NCBI GenBank assembly: GCA_003543235.1
Contig: DPJA01000038.1
Span: forward strand, 322,415 to 386,414
From: Lachnospiraceae bacterium
Lineage (GTDB): Bacteria; Bacillota; Clostridia; Lachnospirales; Anaerotignaceae
DNA length: 64,000 bases
Reading direction: 5' to 3'
In this document: piece by piece, positions 25,800 through 34,447 of the stretch
Layout of the letters: each line of letters begins with the position of its first letter
Position numbering within the stretch: position 1 is the first letter of the stretch
Position numbers and translations under genes: made by a program
Notes under the pieces: model-generated
Told to the model about the DNA's origin: nothing
The model's database searches: none
What the model saw: the letters and a program-made list of their open reading frames with translations, nothing else

Positions 25800-26113
25800 T
25801 ACTCCTTAACAATATTTTCTTTAAAATCGCCAATGCTATTTCCTTTTTCAACCCAATATTCAATAATATTAGAAAAAAGTCTGTTTGCACCATATTTCCC
25901 TACAGCAATGCCAATAATTTTGTATTGCTTTTTACTATTTATTTTGCTGAAATATTCGCTAGAGGACATTATATGTGCCGTGTTTTCAGACATATTATCA
26001 ATACAAATAAGATAGATATTAAAAACAGGTATTCCTTTTTTAAGGCTATAGATTATTGTGTTTAAATTCTCAACATTTTCGTCCACAAAAATATCATTAA
26101 TAAAATCCATCAT
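25799..26113 (-). CDS. Unrecognised 104-residue protein, first gene of the gerW operon
   Basis: I do not recognise the family. The product is a soluble-looking 104-residue protein with mixed alpha/beta pattern (IPVFNIYLICIDNMS, QYKIIGIAVGKYGANRLFSNIIEYWVEKG), no signal peptide and no clear catalytic motif. It has an excellent GAGGTGG site before its ATG and overlaps the DUF1461 start by one base, so it is very likely a real gene. An extended -10 promoter lies 22 bases upstream, making it the first gene of the five-gene unit that ends with the CARF nuclease. Confidence 0.7.
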   Translation of the reverse strand: MMDFINDIFVDENVENLNTIIYSLKKGIPVFNIYLICIDNMSENTAHIMSSSEYFSKINSKKQYKIIGIAVGKYGANRLFSNIIEYWVEKGNSIGDFKENIVKE

Positions 26114-26134
26114 TTACCACCTCGCATGGATATA

Positions 26135-26143
26135 ATTATACCA
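26135..26143 (-). promoter_or_regulatory. Extended -10 promoter of the gerW-DUF1887 operon
   Basis: TGGTATAAT on the minus strand, 22 bases before the first gene. The -35 is poor, but the extended -10 is perfect. Confidence 0.55.
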
Positions 26144-26179
26144 TAAAGTTATGCTATACCCTATGCTTTTTTAAAAATT

Positions 26180-26207
26180 AAAGCCGAAGTTTTTTGACCT
26201 CGGCTTT
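26180..26207 (-). terminator. Terminator after the 56-residue gene
   Basis: Stem AAAGCCGA / TCGGCTTT around a T-rich loop; on the minus strand it is followed by AATTTTTAAAAAA. It lies 5 bases after the small gene's stop. Confidence 0.75.
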
Positions 26208-26211
26208 TTCA

Positions 26212-26382
26212 TTATTTAAGTGCTTGCTCAAGTTCATTGATTTTGTTAACAGGAAATAATCTTAAAAGTTCACCATACTGCTCTTTTGTAAGTCCCTCTG
26301 TTTCCACATACATTTTTATTTTCCCATCATCATTTGCCTTTGCAAATTCTCTTTTCAACATTTCAAATTCTACTAGCTTCAT
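26212..26382 (-). CDS. Small 56-residue hypothetical protein
   Basis: A short gene with AGGAG 8 bases before its ATG, 11 bases after the preceding TauE-like gene, and a terminator straight after the stop. The translation opens MKLVEFEMLKREFAKANDDG and ends NKINELEQALK; it is charged, mostly helical and has no membrane segment. I do not know its function. Position and signals argue that it is translated as the last gene of the TauE pair's operon. Confidence 0.7.
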   Translation of the reverse strand: MKLVEFEMLKREFAKANDDGKIKMYVETEGLTKEQYGELLRLFPVNKINELEQALK

Positions 26383-26393
26383 TTCTCCATCTC

Positions 26394-26741
26394 CTAATCT
26401 TTTTTAAATATTTCCCAAATTCCCATGAATAGTAAAAATCCACCAAATAGTTTTCTTAAAATATTTCCGTCCATATTTACAGCAATTAATGATCCCACCA
26501 CTGCACCTACAATGCCAAAAATAATAACTGGCTTAACCAACGAAAAGTCAATGTTGCCTTCTTTTTTGTGTTTTATAATGGCAACAACTGCTGTAGGAAT
26601 AAAAAATAATAAATTTATGCTTTGTGCCTGCTGCTGACCTACGTTCATAAAAAAACATAAAGCAGGTATAAGAACAGCACCGCCACCAATACCCATTCCA
26701 CTAATTATCCCCGACAACAAACCAATAATCACATACATCAT
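26394..26741 (-). CDS. Half-size TauE/SafE-family membrane protein (second of a pair)
   Basis: The 115 residues hold about four transmembrane helices and the TauE/SafE glycine motif near the N-terminus (IGLLSGIISGMGIGGGAVLIPA). Full TauE/SafE exporters (often for sulfite, sulfoacetate or other organic acids) have about 250 residues in two such repeats, so this is one repeat. Its ATG overlaps the stop of the upstream half by ATGA, so both are made together and probably assemble as a heterodimer. Substrate unknown. Confidence 0.8.
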   Translation of the reverse strand: MMYVIIGLLSGIISGMGIGGGAVLIPALCFFMNVGQQQAQSINLLFFIPTAVVAIIKHKKEGNIDFSLVKPVIIFGIVGAVVGSLIAVNMDGNILRKLFGGFLLFMGIWEIFKKD

Positions 26742-27085
26742 AAAATCATCCTAAGAGCTGCGACTATCATAAATGCTCCAAAAATTCTGTGTAACCATTT
26801 TGTTGATATTTTTTTTAATATAGCTGCCCCAATATATCCACCAACAATACCTCCAACACTAACCCACAGCACCTTGCTCCATTCAATGTCTATTTTTTGA
26901 CAATATATAAAAGCAGATAAAATTGAAAGTGGTAATATAAGTGTAATAGCCGTTGCATGGCTTTTGTGTGACTCAAGTCCTAAAATTTTTTCAAATGCAG
27001 GCACTGCAATGGTCCCACCTCCCGAACCAAAAAGCCCGTTCACAATGCCAGTGACTAACCCAATTGCAACCTTTTTTATTTTCAT
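26738..27085 (-). CDS. Half-size TauE/SafE-family membrane protein (first of a pair)
   Basis: Exactly the same length as its partner (115 residues) with the same repeat architecture: VTGIVNGLFGSGGGTIAVPAFEKILG, then three more helices. It carries its own GGAGG site and starts the three-gene operon. The pair looks like a stably split two-repeat transporter rather than a frameshift: each half has its own start, a shared ATGA junction and no homologous continuation in another frame. Confidence 0.8.
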   Translation of the reverse strand: MKIKKVAIGLVTGIVNGLFGSGGGTIAVPAFEKILGLESHKSHATAITLILPLSILSAFIYCQKIDIEWSKVLWVSVGGIVGGYIGAAILKKISTKWLHRIFGAFMIVAALRMIL

Positions 27086-27110
27086 TCTTTTCTTACCTCC
27101 GCAATTATTT

Positions 27111-27141
27111 TTGACAAAAGCGTCTTTTATTATGTTATAAT
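27111..27141 (+). promoter_or_regulatory. Promoter of the radical SAM gene
   Basis: Perfect TTGACA and TATAAT boxes with a 19-base spacer, slightly longer than the optimum, 38 bases upstream of the start. Confidence 0.6.
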
Positions 27142-27178
27142 TCTTGTTATATTTAAAAAAATAATTAAAGGAGCTATT

Positions 27179-28912
27179 ATGAATATACTTCTAATTGCAA
27201 TAAACGCAAAATTTATACATTCCTCCCTTGCTGTTCGCTCTCTAAAAGCATACTGCCCAGAGTTAAGCAATAATATAAATAGCATTGAATATACAATAAA
27301 CAATTCTGAAGATTATATCCTTACAGATATTTTTAAACAAAAACCTGATGTAATTTGTTTTTCTTGCTATATCTGGAACATAAATATGATTGTTTCACTT
27401 TCTAAAAATCTTAAAAAAATTCTTCCAAACTCAAAAATTGTTTGCGGAGGTCCAGAGGTTTCTTACGAAAGTGAGGATTTTATTTTAAATAATTCCAACA
27501 TAGACATTATAATTCGTGGTGAAGGTGAAAAAACTTTTAGCCAGCTTTGCCACGCTCTTATTGAAAATGCTCCATTAGATACTATAAATGGTCTTACTTT
27601 GCGTACTGGTGATGCAATTGTTTCCACGCAACCTCAGTTACCAATTTCTATGGATGAACTGCCTTTTGTATATTCTGATTTTATAGATTTGCAACACCGA
27701 ATAATTTATTACGAAACACAGCGAGGCTGTCCATATAACTGCCAGTTTTGCCTCTCATCTGTTGAAAAAGGCGTACGCTTTCTTTCGTTGGAAAAAGTAT
27801 TTACTCACCTAGACTTTTTTCTGAAAAATAAAGTAAGACAAGTTAAATTTGTTGACCGTACCTTTAATTGCAATAAAAAACACGCCACAGCAATATGGCA
27901 ATATCTTATAGCTAATGATAACGGTGTAACTAATTTTCACATGGAAATAGAAGCACATATTATGGAAGATGATACAATTAATTTGTTAAGCCATGCCCGA
28001 GAGGGACTTTTTCAGTTTGAAATAGGTATTCAGTCAACCAACTGTGATACCCTAACAGCCGTAAAACGCAATCCCGATTTTGATTCACTGAAAAACAAAA
28101 TTGAAAAAATCAAAGCACTGAAAAATATTCATGTACATCTGGATTTAATAGCCGGCTTACCTTACGAAAGCTATAGCTCTTTTCGTACATCCTTTAATGA
28201 TGTCTATTCACTAAATGCCGACCAACTTCAGCTTGGCTTTTTGAAGGTTTTAAAAGGTTCTGGACTACGTGCCGATGCAGAAAAATATGGCATAGTAAAC
28301 CGCCATCAATCACCTTATGAGGTGCTTTTTACAAATGATATATCTTTTGAACAAATGGTATCCCTTAAAGCCATTGAAGATATTGTTGAAACTTACTATA
28401 ATTCAGGCAAAGCCCTGCACACAGCAAAATATACAGCAATGCTTTTTGATACCCCTTTTGATTTTTACGAATTATTTTCACTTTATTGGGAAAATAAAAA
28501 TCACCATAGAGTGAATCATAGTAAGCAAGAGCTTTATACAATTTTTTATGAATTTTGTCTGGAAAATAATTTCACTAAATCAAAAATTGAAATAATTAAG
28601 GAGCTTTTAAAATTCGATATGCTCTTATGCGATAATCTTAATTCATGCCCAAGCTGGGTAAACATAAATACAAGCGATACATTCAAACACGCAAAAAGAC
28701 AATTTTTTAACACTCCTGAAAATATTGAAAAATATCTTTCAAAGCTTAGCAATTTTACTCCTGCACAACTTTCAAGAATGTGCCGTATAGAATCTTTTAG
28801 TTGTAACCCACTTGATGTTGAAAGTAGTGAAGAAACAGTAACTATACTTTTTAATTATTATTCAAGAGATTTTATATCGAACCAAGCTTTTACAAGCAGA
28901 ATAGAGGTGTAA
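27179..28912 (+). CDS. B12-binding domain radical SAM protein (DUF4080 type)
   Basis: A 577-residue class B radical SAM protein. Residues about 1-150 form the cobalamin-binding Rossmann domain (ICFSCYIWN, VCGGPEVSYE, IDIIIRGEGEKTF). The radical SAM core starts at YYETQRGCPYNCQFCLSS (about 180-198) with CxxxCxxC and runs to about residue 400. The C-terminal 170 residues fit DUF4080. Members are usually methyltransferases or ring-forming enzymes, but this subfamily's substrate is not known. No B12 gene is nearby. nth follows after 1 base and is co-transcribed. Confidence 0.85.
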   Translation: MNILLIAINAKFIHSSLAVRSLKAYCPELSNNINSIEYTINNSEDYILTDIFKQKPDVICFSCYIWNINMIVSLSKNLKKILPNSKIVCGGPEVSYESEDFILNNSNIDIIIRGEGEKTFSQLCHALIENAPLDTINGLTLRTGDAIVSTQPQLPISMDELPFVYSDFIDLQHRIIYYETQRGCPYNCQFCLSSVEKGVRFLSLEKVFTHLDFFLKNKVRQVKFVDRTFNCNKKHATAIWQYLIANDNGVTNFHMEIEAHIMEDDTINLLSHAREGLFQFEIGIQSTNCDTLTAVKRNPDFDSLKNKIEKIKALKNIHVHLDLIAGLPYESYSSFRTSFNDVYSLNADQLQLGFLKVLKGSGLRADAEKYGIVNRHQSPYEVLFTNDISFEQMVSLKAIEDIVETYYNSGKALHTAKYTAMLFDTPFDFYELFSLYWENKNHHRVNHSKQELYTIFYEFCLENNFTKSKIEIIKELLKFDMLLCDNLNSCPSWVNINTSDTFKHAKRQFFNTPENIEKYLSKLSNFTPAQLSRMCRIESFSCNPLDVESSEETVTILFNYYSRDFISNQAFTSRIEV

Positions 28913-28913
28913 T

Positions 28914-29558
28914 ATGAAAAAAAAAGAACAGGTAGAAGAAGTTTTATCCCTTTTAGCAGAACATTATGGTCCTACAAAGTGCTATTTGAATCATGAAACA
29001 CCCTGGCAACTACTTATTGCAACTATTCTAAGTGCACAATGTACTGATGACCGAGTAAATATTGTAACAAAAGATTTGTTTAAGAAATTTCCATCAGTTA
29101 AAGCATTTGCACAGGCGGATATTTTGGATATGGAAGAAGCTGTTCGCTCCACAGGTTTTTATCATAATAAAGCAAAAAATATAATTTCATGTTGCCAAAC
29201 TCTGTTAACGGAATATAACGGTGAAGTTCCGCAAGAAATTGAAGAACTAACAAAACTTTCAGGCGTAGGCAGAAAAACTGCCAATGTAATACGTGGAAAT
29301 ATATATGGTATACCAAGTATTGTAGTGGATACTCATGTAAAACGAATATCTAATATGCTTGGTTTTTCCTCTTCCCAAGACCCTGTAAAAATTGAATTTG
29401 AATTAATGAAACTTTTGCCTAAAGATCACTGGATAAGCTATAATACACAGGTAATAGCCCACGGAAGAGCCATCTGCATAGCACGACGCCCTAAGTGTCA
29501 GATTTGCTTTTTAAGCCATCTTTGTGATAATTATAAAAAGTTTTTCCAAAATAACTAA
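28914..29558 (+). CDS. nth: Endonuclease III (DNA glycosylase/AP lyase)
   Basis: Removes oxidised pyrimidines and nicks at abasic sites in base excision repair. The 214 residues include the helix-hairpin-helix LSGVGRKTANVI (with the catalytic Lys nearby at GRKT), the GPD-type catalytic region IVVDTHVKRISNMLG with Asp, and the C-terminal 4Fe-4S cysteines in the pattern C-x6-C-x2-C-x5-C. Length is typical. It starts one base after the radical SAM gene's stop; the shared transcript is likely fortuitous. Confidence 0.96.
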   Translation: MKKKEQVEEVLSLLAEHYGPTKCYLNHETPWQLLIATILSAQCTDDRVNIVTKDLFKKFPSVKAFAQADILDMEEAVRSTGFYHNKAKNIISCCQTLLTEYNGEVPQEIEELTKLSGVGRKTANVIRGNIYGIPSIVVDTHVKRISNMLGFSSSQDPVKIEFELMKLLPKDHWISYNTQVIAHGRAICIARRPKCQICFLSHLCDNYKKFFQNN

Positions 29559-29562
29559 AAAA

Positions 29563-29588
29563 AGTGGCACAGTTTGTACTGTGCCACT
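29563..29588 (-). terminator. Terminator of the SASP gene
   Basis: Perfect 11-bp stem AGTGGCACAGT / ACTGTGCCACT with 4-base loop, followed on the minus strand by a run of seven T. On the plus strand there is no T run. Confidence 0.88.
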
Positions 29589-29617
29589 CCCCTTCCTTGC
29601 TTCCAACATCAAGAACC

Positions 29618-29818
29618 TTACTTGCCTGCCATACTTCGCTCTTGAGCCTCTATCATTTTTTTAACCATATATCCGCCCACATAACCATTTTGGGCTGACG
29701 TTAAATCTCCATTGTATCCCTTTTTAAGAGGAACACCAATTTCATTTGCTACCTCAAACTTAAACTGCTCTAACGCTGCCATAGCCTCTGGAACAGCCTT
29801 TCTGTTTTTTGATGACAT
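29618..29818 (-). CDS. Small acid-soluble spore protein, alpha/beta type
   Basis: SASPs coat and protect DNA in the dormant spore and are degraded by the GPR protease on germination. The 66-residue product shows both family signatures: the GPR site region FEVANEIGVPL (cleavage in NEIG) and the DNA-binding GDLTSAQNGYVGGYMVKKM. The start at 29818 has GGAGG 10 bases upstream; an earlier in-frame ATG would add 8 residues before the family N-terminus. The gene is monocistronic. The 180 bases upstream hold no promoter I can name with confidence, although forespore sigma-G control is expected. Confidence 0.93.
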   Translation of the reverse strand: MSSKNRKAVPEAMAALEQFKFEVANEIGVPLKKGYNGDLTSAQNGYVGGYMVKKMIEAQERSMAGK

Positions 29819-30000
29819 TATAGCTACACCTCCACTAAGCAAATTTTATTTACGGTTTTTGTACCGCATTAATATTATTGCTAAAAAACAATATTAAATC
29901 CATACACTTAATGGCTTTTTTGTATTCATTTTCAAAAAATATTTTTTCTATTTTTTTCTAATAAGTATAATTTATTTTTAGTAATTTTGTGTTTTCATAC

Positions 30001-32232
30001 TTATATAATGCTTTGAGAATTAAGAGCAATGTTAAGCAATACGCTGCTTTTTTTTGTTCCCATTCTAAATTTATCTACCGAGTCCGTTACAAACTTCCTA
30101 AGTTCGTCCTCATTTTCACCTTTTACAAAAATACGCCACCTATATTCGTCCTTTATTTTAGAAATTATAGCAGGCGACGGACCAAGTATTTCAAAAATTT
30201 TATTGCTGTTTTTCTCTATCAAAATGTAGGAGAGTCTTTGAATTTCGTCTATTACATCCTTTTCATTTTTGCCAAATGCAAGAACTGTAAATATGTTTGA
30301 AAATGGAGGATATGCCATAGTTTTTCTTAACAATGTTTCCTTTTCATAAAACTCCTCGTAATTACATTGTGCCGCCAAATTTATTATATAGCTTTCGGGC
30401 TGATAGGTTTGTATAACAACCTTACCAGCCAAACTGTCACGTCCTGCACGTCCAGACACCTGAGTAATAAGCTGAAATGTTGTTTCTCCTCCCCTAAAAT
30501 CACCTGAATTAAGGGAAAGGTCTGCGGCAATTATCCCAACCAATGTAACCTTGGGGAAATCATGACCTTTGGCTATCATCTGTGTGCCTATAAGTATATC
30601 TGCTTCACCGTTACCAAAAGTGGTTAAAATATTTTTATAACTGTTCTTTTTTTTGGTTGTATCCATATCCATACGCAAAACTCTTGCTCTTGGAAAATAT
30701 CGGTGAACCTCATCTTCCACCTTTTGAGTGCCAGTTCCAAAATATTTAATGTATTTAGAACCACATTCAGGGCAAATCTTAGGCACTTCAACCTTTTTAC
30801 CACAATAATGACACCTAAGCTGATTTTCAGCGGAATGATAGGTATAGGAAACATTACAGCTTGTACACATCATAACGTGTCCACATTTGCGGCAGGAAAC
30901 AAAGGTAGAAAACCCACGTCTGTTAATAAAAAGCATTATCTGTTGCCCTTTACTAAGCACAGCTTTCATTTCTTCATAAAGTTTTCTGCTAAATATGCTT
31001 CTATTTCCTTCTTCTAACTCACGACGCATATCAACTATTTCCGTTTGTGGCATAGGTCTATTTAATGGTCTATCTTTAAGAACAACAAGGCTTATTTCTC
31101 CTTTTTCCACCCTATAGTATGTTTTAAGAGATGGTGTTGCAGTGCCATAAACCATTTTAGCATTGCTCTGTGCACACCTGAATTCTGCCACCTCTCGTGC
31201 ATCATACTTTGGTGTAGTATCACTTTTATAGCTACCCTCATGTTCTTCATCAATAATTATTATCCCCAAATTATTAAATGGTGTAAACACCGCACTTCTT
31301 GGTCCTATCATAATTGAAATTTCACTATTTTTAGCTCTCTGCCATACATCAATTCTTTCCCCTGCACTCATGCGGCTATGGCTTACAGCAACCTTTTCAC
31401 CAAAACGAGAAATAAACCTTCCCGTCATCTGAGGTGTTAGTGAAATTTCAGGTACAAGCACAATAGCCTGTTTTCCCATTGCAATCACCTTTTCAATGGA
31501 CTGTAAATATATTTCTGTTTTTCCACTGCCTGTAACCCCATGGACCAAAACAGGCTTTTCTCCCTCAGTCATTATGATATCAAAGGCATTTTTTTGTTCT
31601 TCCGTAAATCTAAGAGGTGCTGTTTTTTGTATGTTTTCAGCATCAAATAGTTTCCGCCTTTGCTGATGTATATTTTCCTTAATTACACCTCGCTTAAGCA
31701 ATGTTTTTATGGCAGAATCGGTTATTTTAAGCTTGCTTTTAACAGTCGCCGCTGTATATTCACCATGTTGTAAAAGTTCAATTACCATAAGCTGAACCCT
31801 ACGGCTTTCATATTTTTTAAGCGTTTCTATTTCCTCTTCCAACTCACTGCCGCTTATGTTAAGAATAAGAGTTTTAACCTCATTTTTCATATTTATGCCC
31901 GTTGGCATTATAGTTTGCAAGCACTGTGTAAGGGTTGTATAATATTTTTCCTTCATCCACCACGCCAGTTCAATCATTTCTTTGGAAAAAACAGAATATT
32001 TGTCCATAATTGATGAAATAGCCTTAATCTTGAACTCAGGCACCTGCGTTTGGTCTGTAAAACCTACCACATACCCTTCAGTAGAGGTGTTTCTAAAGCC
32101 AAATGGTACCAAAACACGCATACCAAGCTGTATATCTGCCATAAGCAAAAATGGTATCTCATAGTCAAATATTTTATCAATATCCGTATGTGCTGTGCTT
32201 AATATAACCTGTGCGAAATGACCCTTTTTCAT
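30001..32232 (-). CDS. priA: Primosomal protein N' (PriA helicase)
   Basis: 3'-5' superfamily 2 helicase that reloads the replisome at stalled forks. The 743 residues have the N-terminal 3'BD and winged-helix domains (about 1-200), Walker A LVHGVTGSGKTEIYLQ (about 240), the DEEH box IIIDEEHEGSYKSD, eight zinc-binding cysteines (CRKCGHVMMCTSCN, CHYCGKK, CPECGSKY) and QVSGRAGRD in motif VI. The ATG at 32232 has GGAGGTG upstream; an earlier in-frame start would add 20 residues lying over the upstream stem-loop. It ends the yicC-remA-gmk-rpoZ-priA series; coaBC, usual between rpoZ and priA, is missing. Confidence 0.96.
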   Translation of the reverse strand: MKKGHFAQVILSTAHTDIDKIFDYEIPFLLMADIQLGMRVLVPFGFRNTSTEGYVVGFTDQTQVPEFKIKAISSIMDKYSVFSKEMIELAWWMKEKYYTTLTQCLQTIMPTGINMKNEVKTLILNISGSELEEEIETLKKYESRRVQLMVIELLQHGEYTAATVKSKLKITDSAIKTLLKRGVIKENIHQQRRKLFDAENIQKTAPLRFTEEQKNAFDIIMTEGEKPVLVHGVTGSGKTEIYLQSIEKVIAMGKQAIVLVPEISLTPQMTGRFISRFGEKVAVSHSRMSAGERIDVWQRAKNSEISIMIGPRSAVFTPFNNLGIIIIDEEHEGSYKSDTTPKYDAREVAEFRCAQSNAKMVYGTATPSLKTYYRVEKGEISLVVLKDRPLNRPMPQTEIVDMRRELEEGNRSIFSRKLYEEMKAVLSKGQQIMLFINRRGFSTFVSCRKCGHVMMCTSCNVSYTYHSAENQLRCHYCGKKVEVPKICPECGSKYIKYFGTGTQKVEDEVHRYFPRARVLRMDMDTTKKKNSYKNILTTFGNGEADILIGTQMIAKGHDFPKVTLVGIIAADLSLNSGDFRGGETTFQLITQVSGRAGRDSLAGKVVIQTYQPESYIINLAAQCNYEEFYEKETLLRKTMAYPPFSNIFTVLAFGKNEKDVIDEIQRLSYILIEKNSNKIFEILGPSPAIISKIKDEYRWRIFVKGENEDELRKFVTDSVDKFRMGTKKSSVLLNIALNSQSII

Positions 32233-32263
32233 TTTAAAAACACCTCCTTTTTCAAATTTTAAA

Positions 32264-32290
32264 GGCGTGAGGATTAAATTACCCCACGCC
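32264..32290 (-). terminator. Weak terminator or attenuator between rpoZ and priA
   Basis: A 9-bp stem GGCGTGGGG / CCTCACGCC (one G-U pair) followed on the minus strand by TTTAAAATTT. Probably lowers priA expression relative to rpoZ. Confidence 0.5.
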
Positions 32291-32299
32291 ACTGTTTTT

Positions 32300-32587
32300 T
32301 TATTCTACTGTATCTTCCTGCACCAAGATTGAACCGTCTTGCACCTCATCTTCATCCTTGCTAAAGTTCTGGATAATATGAATTTTACCTTCGTAAAGCT
32401 CATTTACAGCAATAGAAACAGGCTTGTCAATTTTACCAACTCTGGTAAGCGGCTCAGCATGAGCAACAAGCTGTCTTGCTCTTTTTGCGACTGCAATAAC
32501 AATTGTGTAACGACTACCAATAACATCCTCGCCCTCTGCACCTTTGTTTAATTCCTCAAGTAAATCTGAATATGATGGTCTTAACAT
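32300..32587 (-). CDS. rpoZ: RNA polymerase omega subunit
   Basis: Omega binds the beta' C-terminus and aids polymerase assembly. The 95 residues match the family: MLRPSYSDLLEEL, then the core GSRYTIVIAVAKRARQLVA and the KPVSIAVNELYEGKI segment. The acidic tail is usual. It lies 1 base after gmk, an arrangement conserved from Bacillus to Clostridia. Confidence 0.93.
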   Translation of the reverse strand: MLRPSYSDLLEELNKGAEGEDVIGSRYTIVIAVAKRARQLVAHAEPLTRVGKIDKPVSIAVNELYEGKIHIIQNFSKDEDEVQDGSILVQEDTVE

Positions 32588-32588
32588 A

Positions 32589-33197
32589 TTATATCTCTCC
32601 TTTAAAAGTTTCCATTAGGCTTAAATGACGGAAGCTTTTCATTTTTTCAGCTTCAACTACTGCCATTATTTTAGTTACTGCAAAATCAACCTCATCATTA
32701 ATTACAACATAATCATACTTTGGTAAAAATTCCATTTCCTCTAAAGCACGTTTAATTCTTTTGTTAATTGTTTCAACATCTTCTGTTCCACGACCAACTA
32801 AACGGCTTTTAAGCTCTTTTATGTTTGGTGGAACAAGAAAAACAAGCACAGCTTCTGGGTATTTTTCCTTCACTTGGAACGTGCCTTGCACCTCAATTTC
32901 AAGTATCACGTTAAGCCCCTCATTAAGCTTTCCTTCAACATAATCTCTTGGTGTTCCATAATAATTGTCACAAAAACACGCATACTCCAAAAGTTGATTA
33001 TTTTCAATCATACTCTTAAATTCTTCTTTTTCCTTAAAAAAATAATGTATTCCGTTTTCCTCGTTTGGTCTTGGCTTCCTTGTAGTTGCAGATATTGAAA
33101 GGGCGTAATTTACGTCCTTACTAAGTTCCCCTACAACTGTTCCCTTGCCACTGCCAGATGGACCTGATATTATAAGTAAAATCCCTTTTTCCTTCAT
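32589..33197 (-). CDS. gmk: Guanylate kinase
   Basis: Phosphorylates GMP to GDP. The 202-residue protein has the P-loop ISGPSGSGKGTVV near the N-terminus, the GMP-binding TTRKPRPNEENGIHYFF and EYACFCDNYYGTPRDYV, and the lid RLVGRGTED. The start at 33197 has GAGGA 8 bases upstream and fits the family N-terminus (MKEKGILLIISG); a start at 33242 would overlap remA by 41 bases. Its first bases lie just past the remA stop. Confidence 0.96.
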   Translation of the reverse strand: MKEKGILLIISGPSGSGKGTVVGELSKDVNYALSISATTRKPRPNEENGIHYFFKEKEEFKSMIENNQLLEYACFCDNYYGTPRDYVEGKLNEGLNVILEIEVQGTFQVKEKYPEAVLVFLVPPNIKELKSRLVGRGTEDVETINKRIKRALEEMEFLPKYDYVVINDEVDFAVTKIMAVVEAEKMKSFRHLSLMETFKGEI

Positions 33198-33201
33198 TTC
33201 T

Positions 33202-33462
33202 TTATTCCTCGTTTTCATTTCTATCCGAAAGTCTGCTTCCAACGGTTTCTCGTGTAATAAGGCTTAAAATTATATGTCCACTGTCCATTATTAATACACT
33301 TCTGGTTTTTCTGCCATAGGTGGCATCAACCAAATTTCCCTTTTCCCTTGCCTCTTGTATAAGTCTTTTAATTGGGGCAGATTCAGGGCTTACAAGAGCA
33401 ATCACCCTTGACGCATTAATAATACTTCCATACCCTATGCCAATAAACCTTGAATTATCCAA
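33202..33462 (-). CDS. remA: RemA-family DNA-binding regulator (DUF370)
   Basis: In Bacillus RemA is a DNA-binding activator of matrix and osmoprotection genes; its role in Clostridia is not established. The 86-residue protein is a full DUF370 member: FIGIGYGSIINASRVIALVSPESAP, then LVDATYGRKTRSVLIMDSGHII. The start codon is TTG (33460-33462) with AAGGTGA six bases upstream. It lies between yicC and gmk, its conserved place. Confidence 0.92.
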   Translation of the reverse strand: MDNSRFIGIGYGSIINASRVIALVSPESAPIKRLIQEAREKGNLVDATYGRKTRSVLIMDSGHIILSLITRETVGSRLSDRNENEE

Positions 33463-33478
33463 AAAAATTCACCTTCTG

Positions 33479-34360
33479 CTATTCAATGTTCTGAATTTGC
33501 TCTCTTATCTTTTCAATTTCTGTTTTAAGCTCAATTGATGCCTGTGTAATTTGTATGTCGTTAGATTTTGACCCAGTTGTATTAGCCTCCCTGTTCATCT
33601 CCTGAACAAGAAAATCCAACTTTCGTCCTATGGTTGCATCACCCGAAGCAAAAATCTGTTTAAGCTGTTCAATGTGGCTATACATTCTTGTAAGCTCCTC
33701 GTCCACACAAGCTTTATCAGCAAAAATAGTAATTTCCTGTGCAATACGCTGTTCATCTACTGGAGATTTGTCAAAAAGCTCGGTAAGTCTGTTTTTAAGC
33801 TTTTCCTTATATTCCTCAACCACAATTGGACTTCTTTCTTTAATTGTGTCAGTAATAGCCTTAATTCTGTCGCTTTTTCTAAATATATCTTCTTTTAGTG
33901 CCTCACCCTCTGTTTCACGCATAGCAATAAAATTATCAATTGCACTATTAAGGGCAGGTAAAAGTGTTTCCCAAATAACATCTCCGGCTTCTTCTACCTT
34001 TTCAACGGAAATCACGTCAGGAAATTTCGCAACCAAATCCAGCTTACTTTGGCTTGTAATACCATAGGTAAGTTCAAGGTGGTTAAGCTTTGCAAGATAA
34101 GCCTTGGCAATATGCTCATTCATTTTTATAGCAACATCATCTTGAGAAAAAGTTTCAAAATTTATATATACATCTGTCTTTCCTCTAAAAATCTTCTGTG
34201 TAAGTGTTTTTCTAATTTTATCCTCAAGATAATTCATAAATCTTGGAGATTTAATTGTTATGTCATTATATCTGTGGTTAACCGACTTTATTTCAACAGT
34301 GAAACGCCTGTCATGGGCCTCGTTCTCGCCCTTGCCATAGCCTGTCATACTTCTTATCAT
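33479..34360 (-). CDS. yicC: YicC-family endoribonuclease
   Basis: YicC/YloC proteins are RNA-cleaving enzymes, recently linked to small-RNA turnover. The 293-residue protein has the N-terminal family signature MIRSMTGYGKGE and EIKSVNHRYNDITIKSPR, and the C-terminal DUF1732 part with KLDFLVQEMNREANTTGSKSND. The ATG at 34360 is 9 bases from AAGGA; an ATG three codons earlier directly touches it. It heads the operon and shares its upstream region with the divergent rqcH. Confidence 0.93.
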   Translation of the reverse strand: MIRSMTGYGKGENEAHDRRFTVEIKSVNHRYNDITIKSPRFMNYLEDKIRKTLTQKIFRGKTDVYINFETFSQDDVAIKMNEHIAKAYLAKLNHLELTYGITSQSKLDLVAKFPDVISVEKVEEAGDVIWETLLPALNSAIDNFIAMRETEGEALKEDIFRKSDRIKAITDTIKERSPIVVEEYKEKLKNRLTELFDKSPVDEQRIAQEITIFADKACVDEELTRMYSHIEQLKQIFASGDATIGRKLDFLVQEMNREANTTGSKSNDIQITQASIELKTEIEKIREQIQNIE

Positions 34361-34407
34361 GGCAATCATTCCTTCTTAAATTATTGTTAACTATACATAC
34401 TTTATAT

Positions 34408-34437
34408 ATTATATATTAATTTGCACTATATAATCAA
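34408..34437 (-). promoter_or_regulatory. Promoter of the yicC operon
   Basis: TTGATT (34432-34437), 18 bases, TATAAT (34408-34413) on the minus strand, 48 bases before yicC. Confidence 0.6.
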
Positions 34438-34447
34438 GAACTATTTG

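Noticed and set aside
22454..26113. CRISPR locus near the CARF-nuclease
   Set aside because: No regularly spaced repeats and no cas-like protein anywhere in the window.
26394..27085. Frameshifted single TauE gene
   Set aside because: Each half has its own start and complete repeat, equal length and an ATGA junction, which fits two genes.
29843..30000. Sigma-G promoter for the SASP gene
   Set aside because: GTATG-like and GAATA-like boxes exist, but no -10 matches at 17-18 bases; expected but not supportable.
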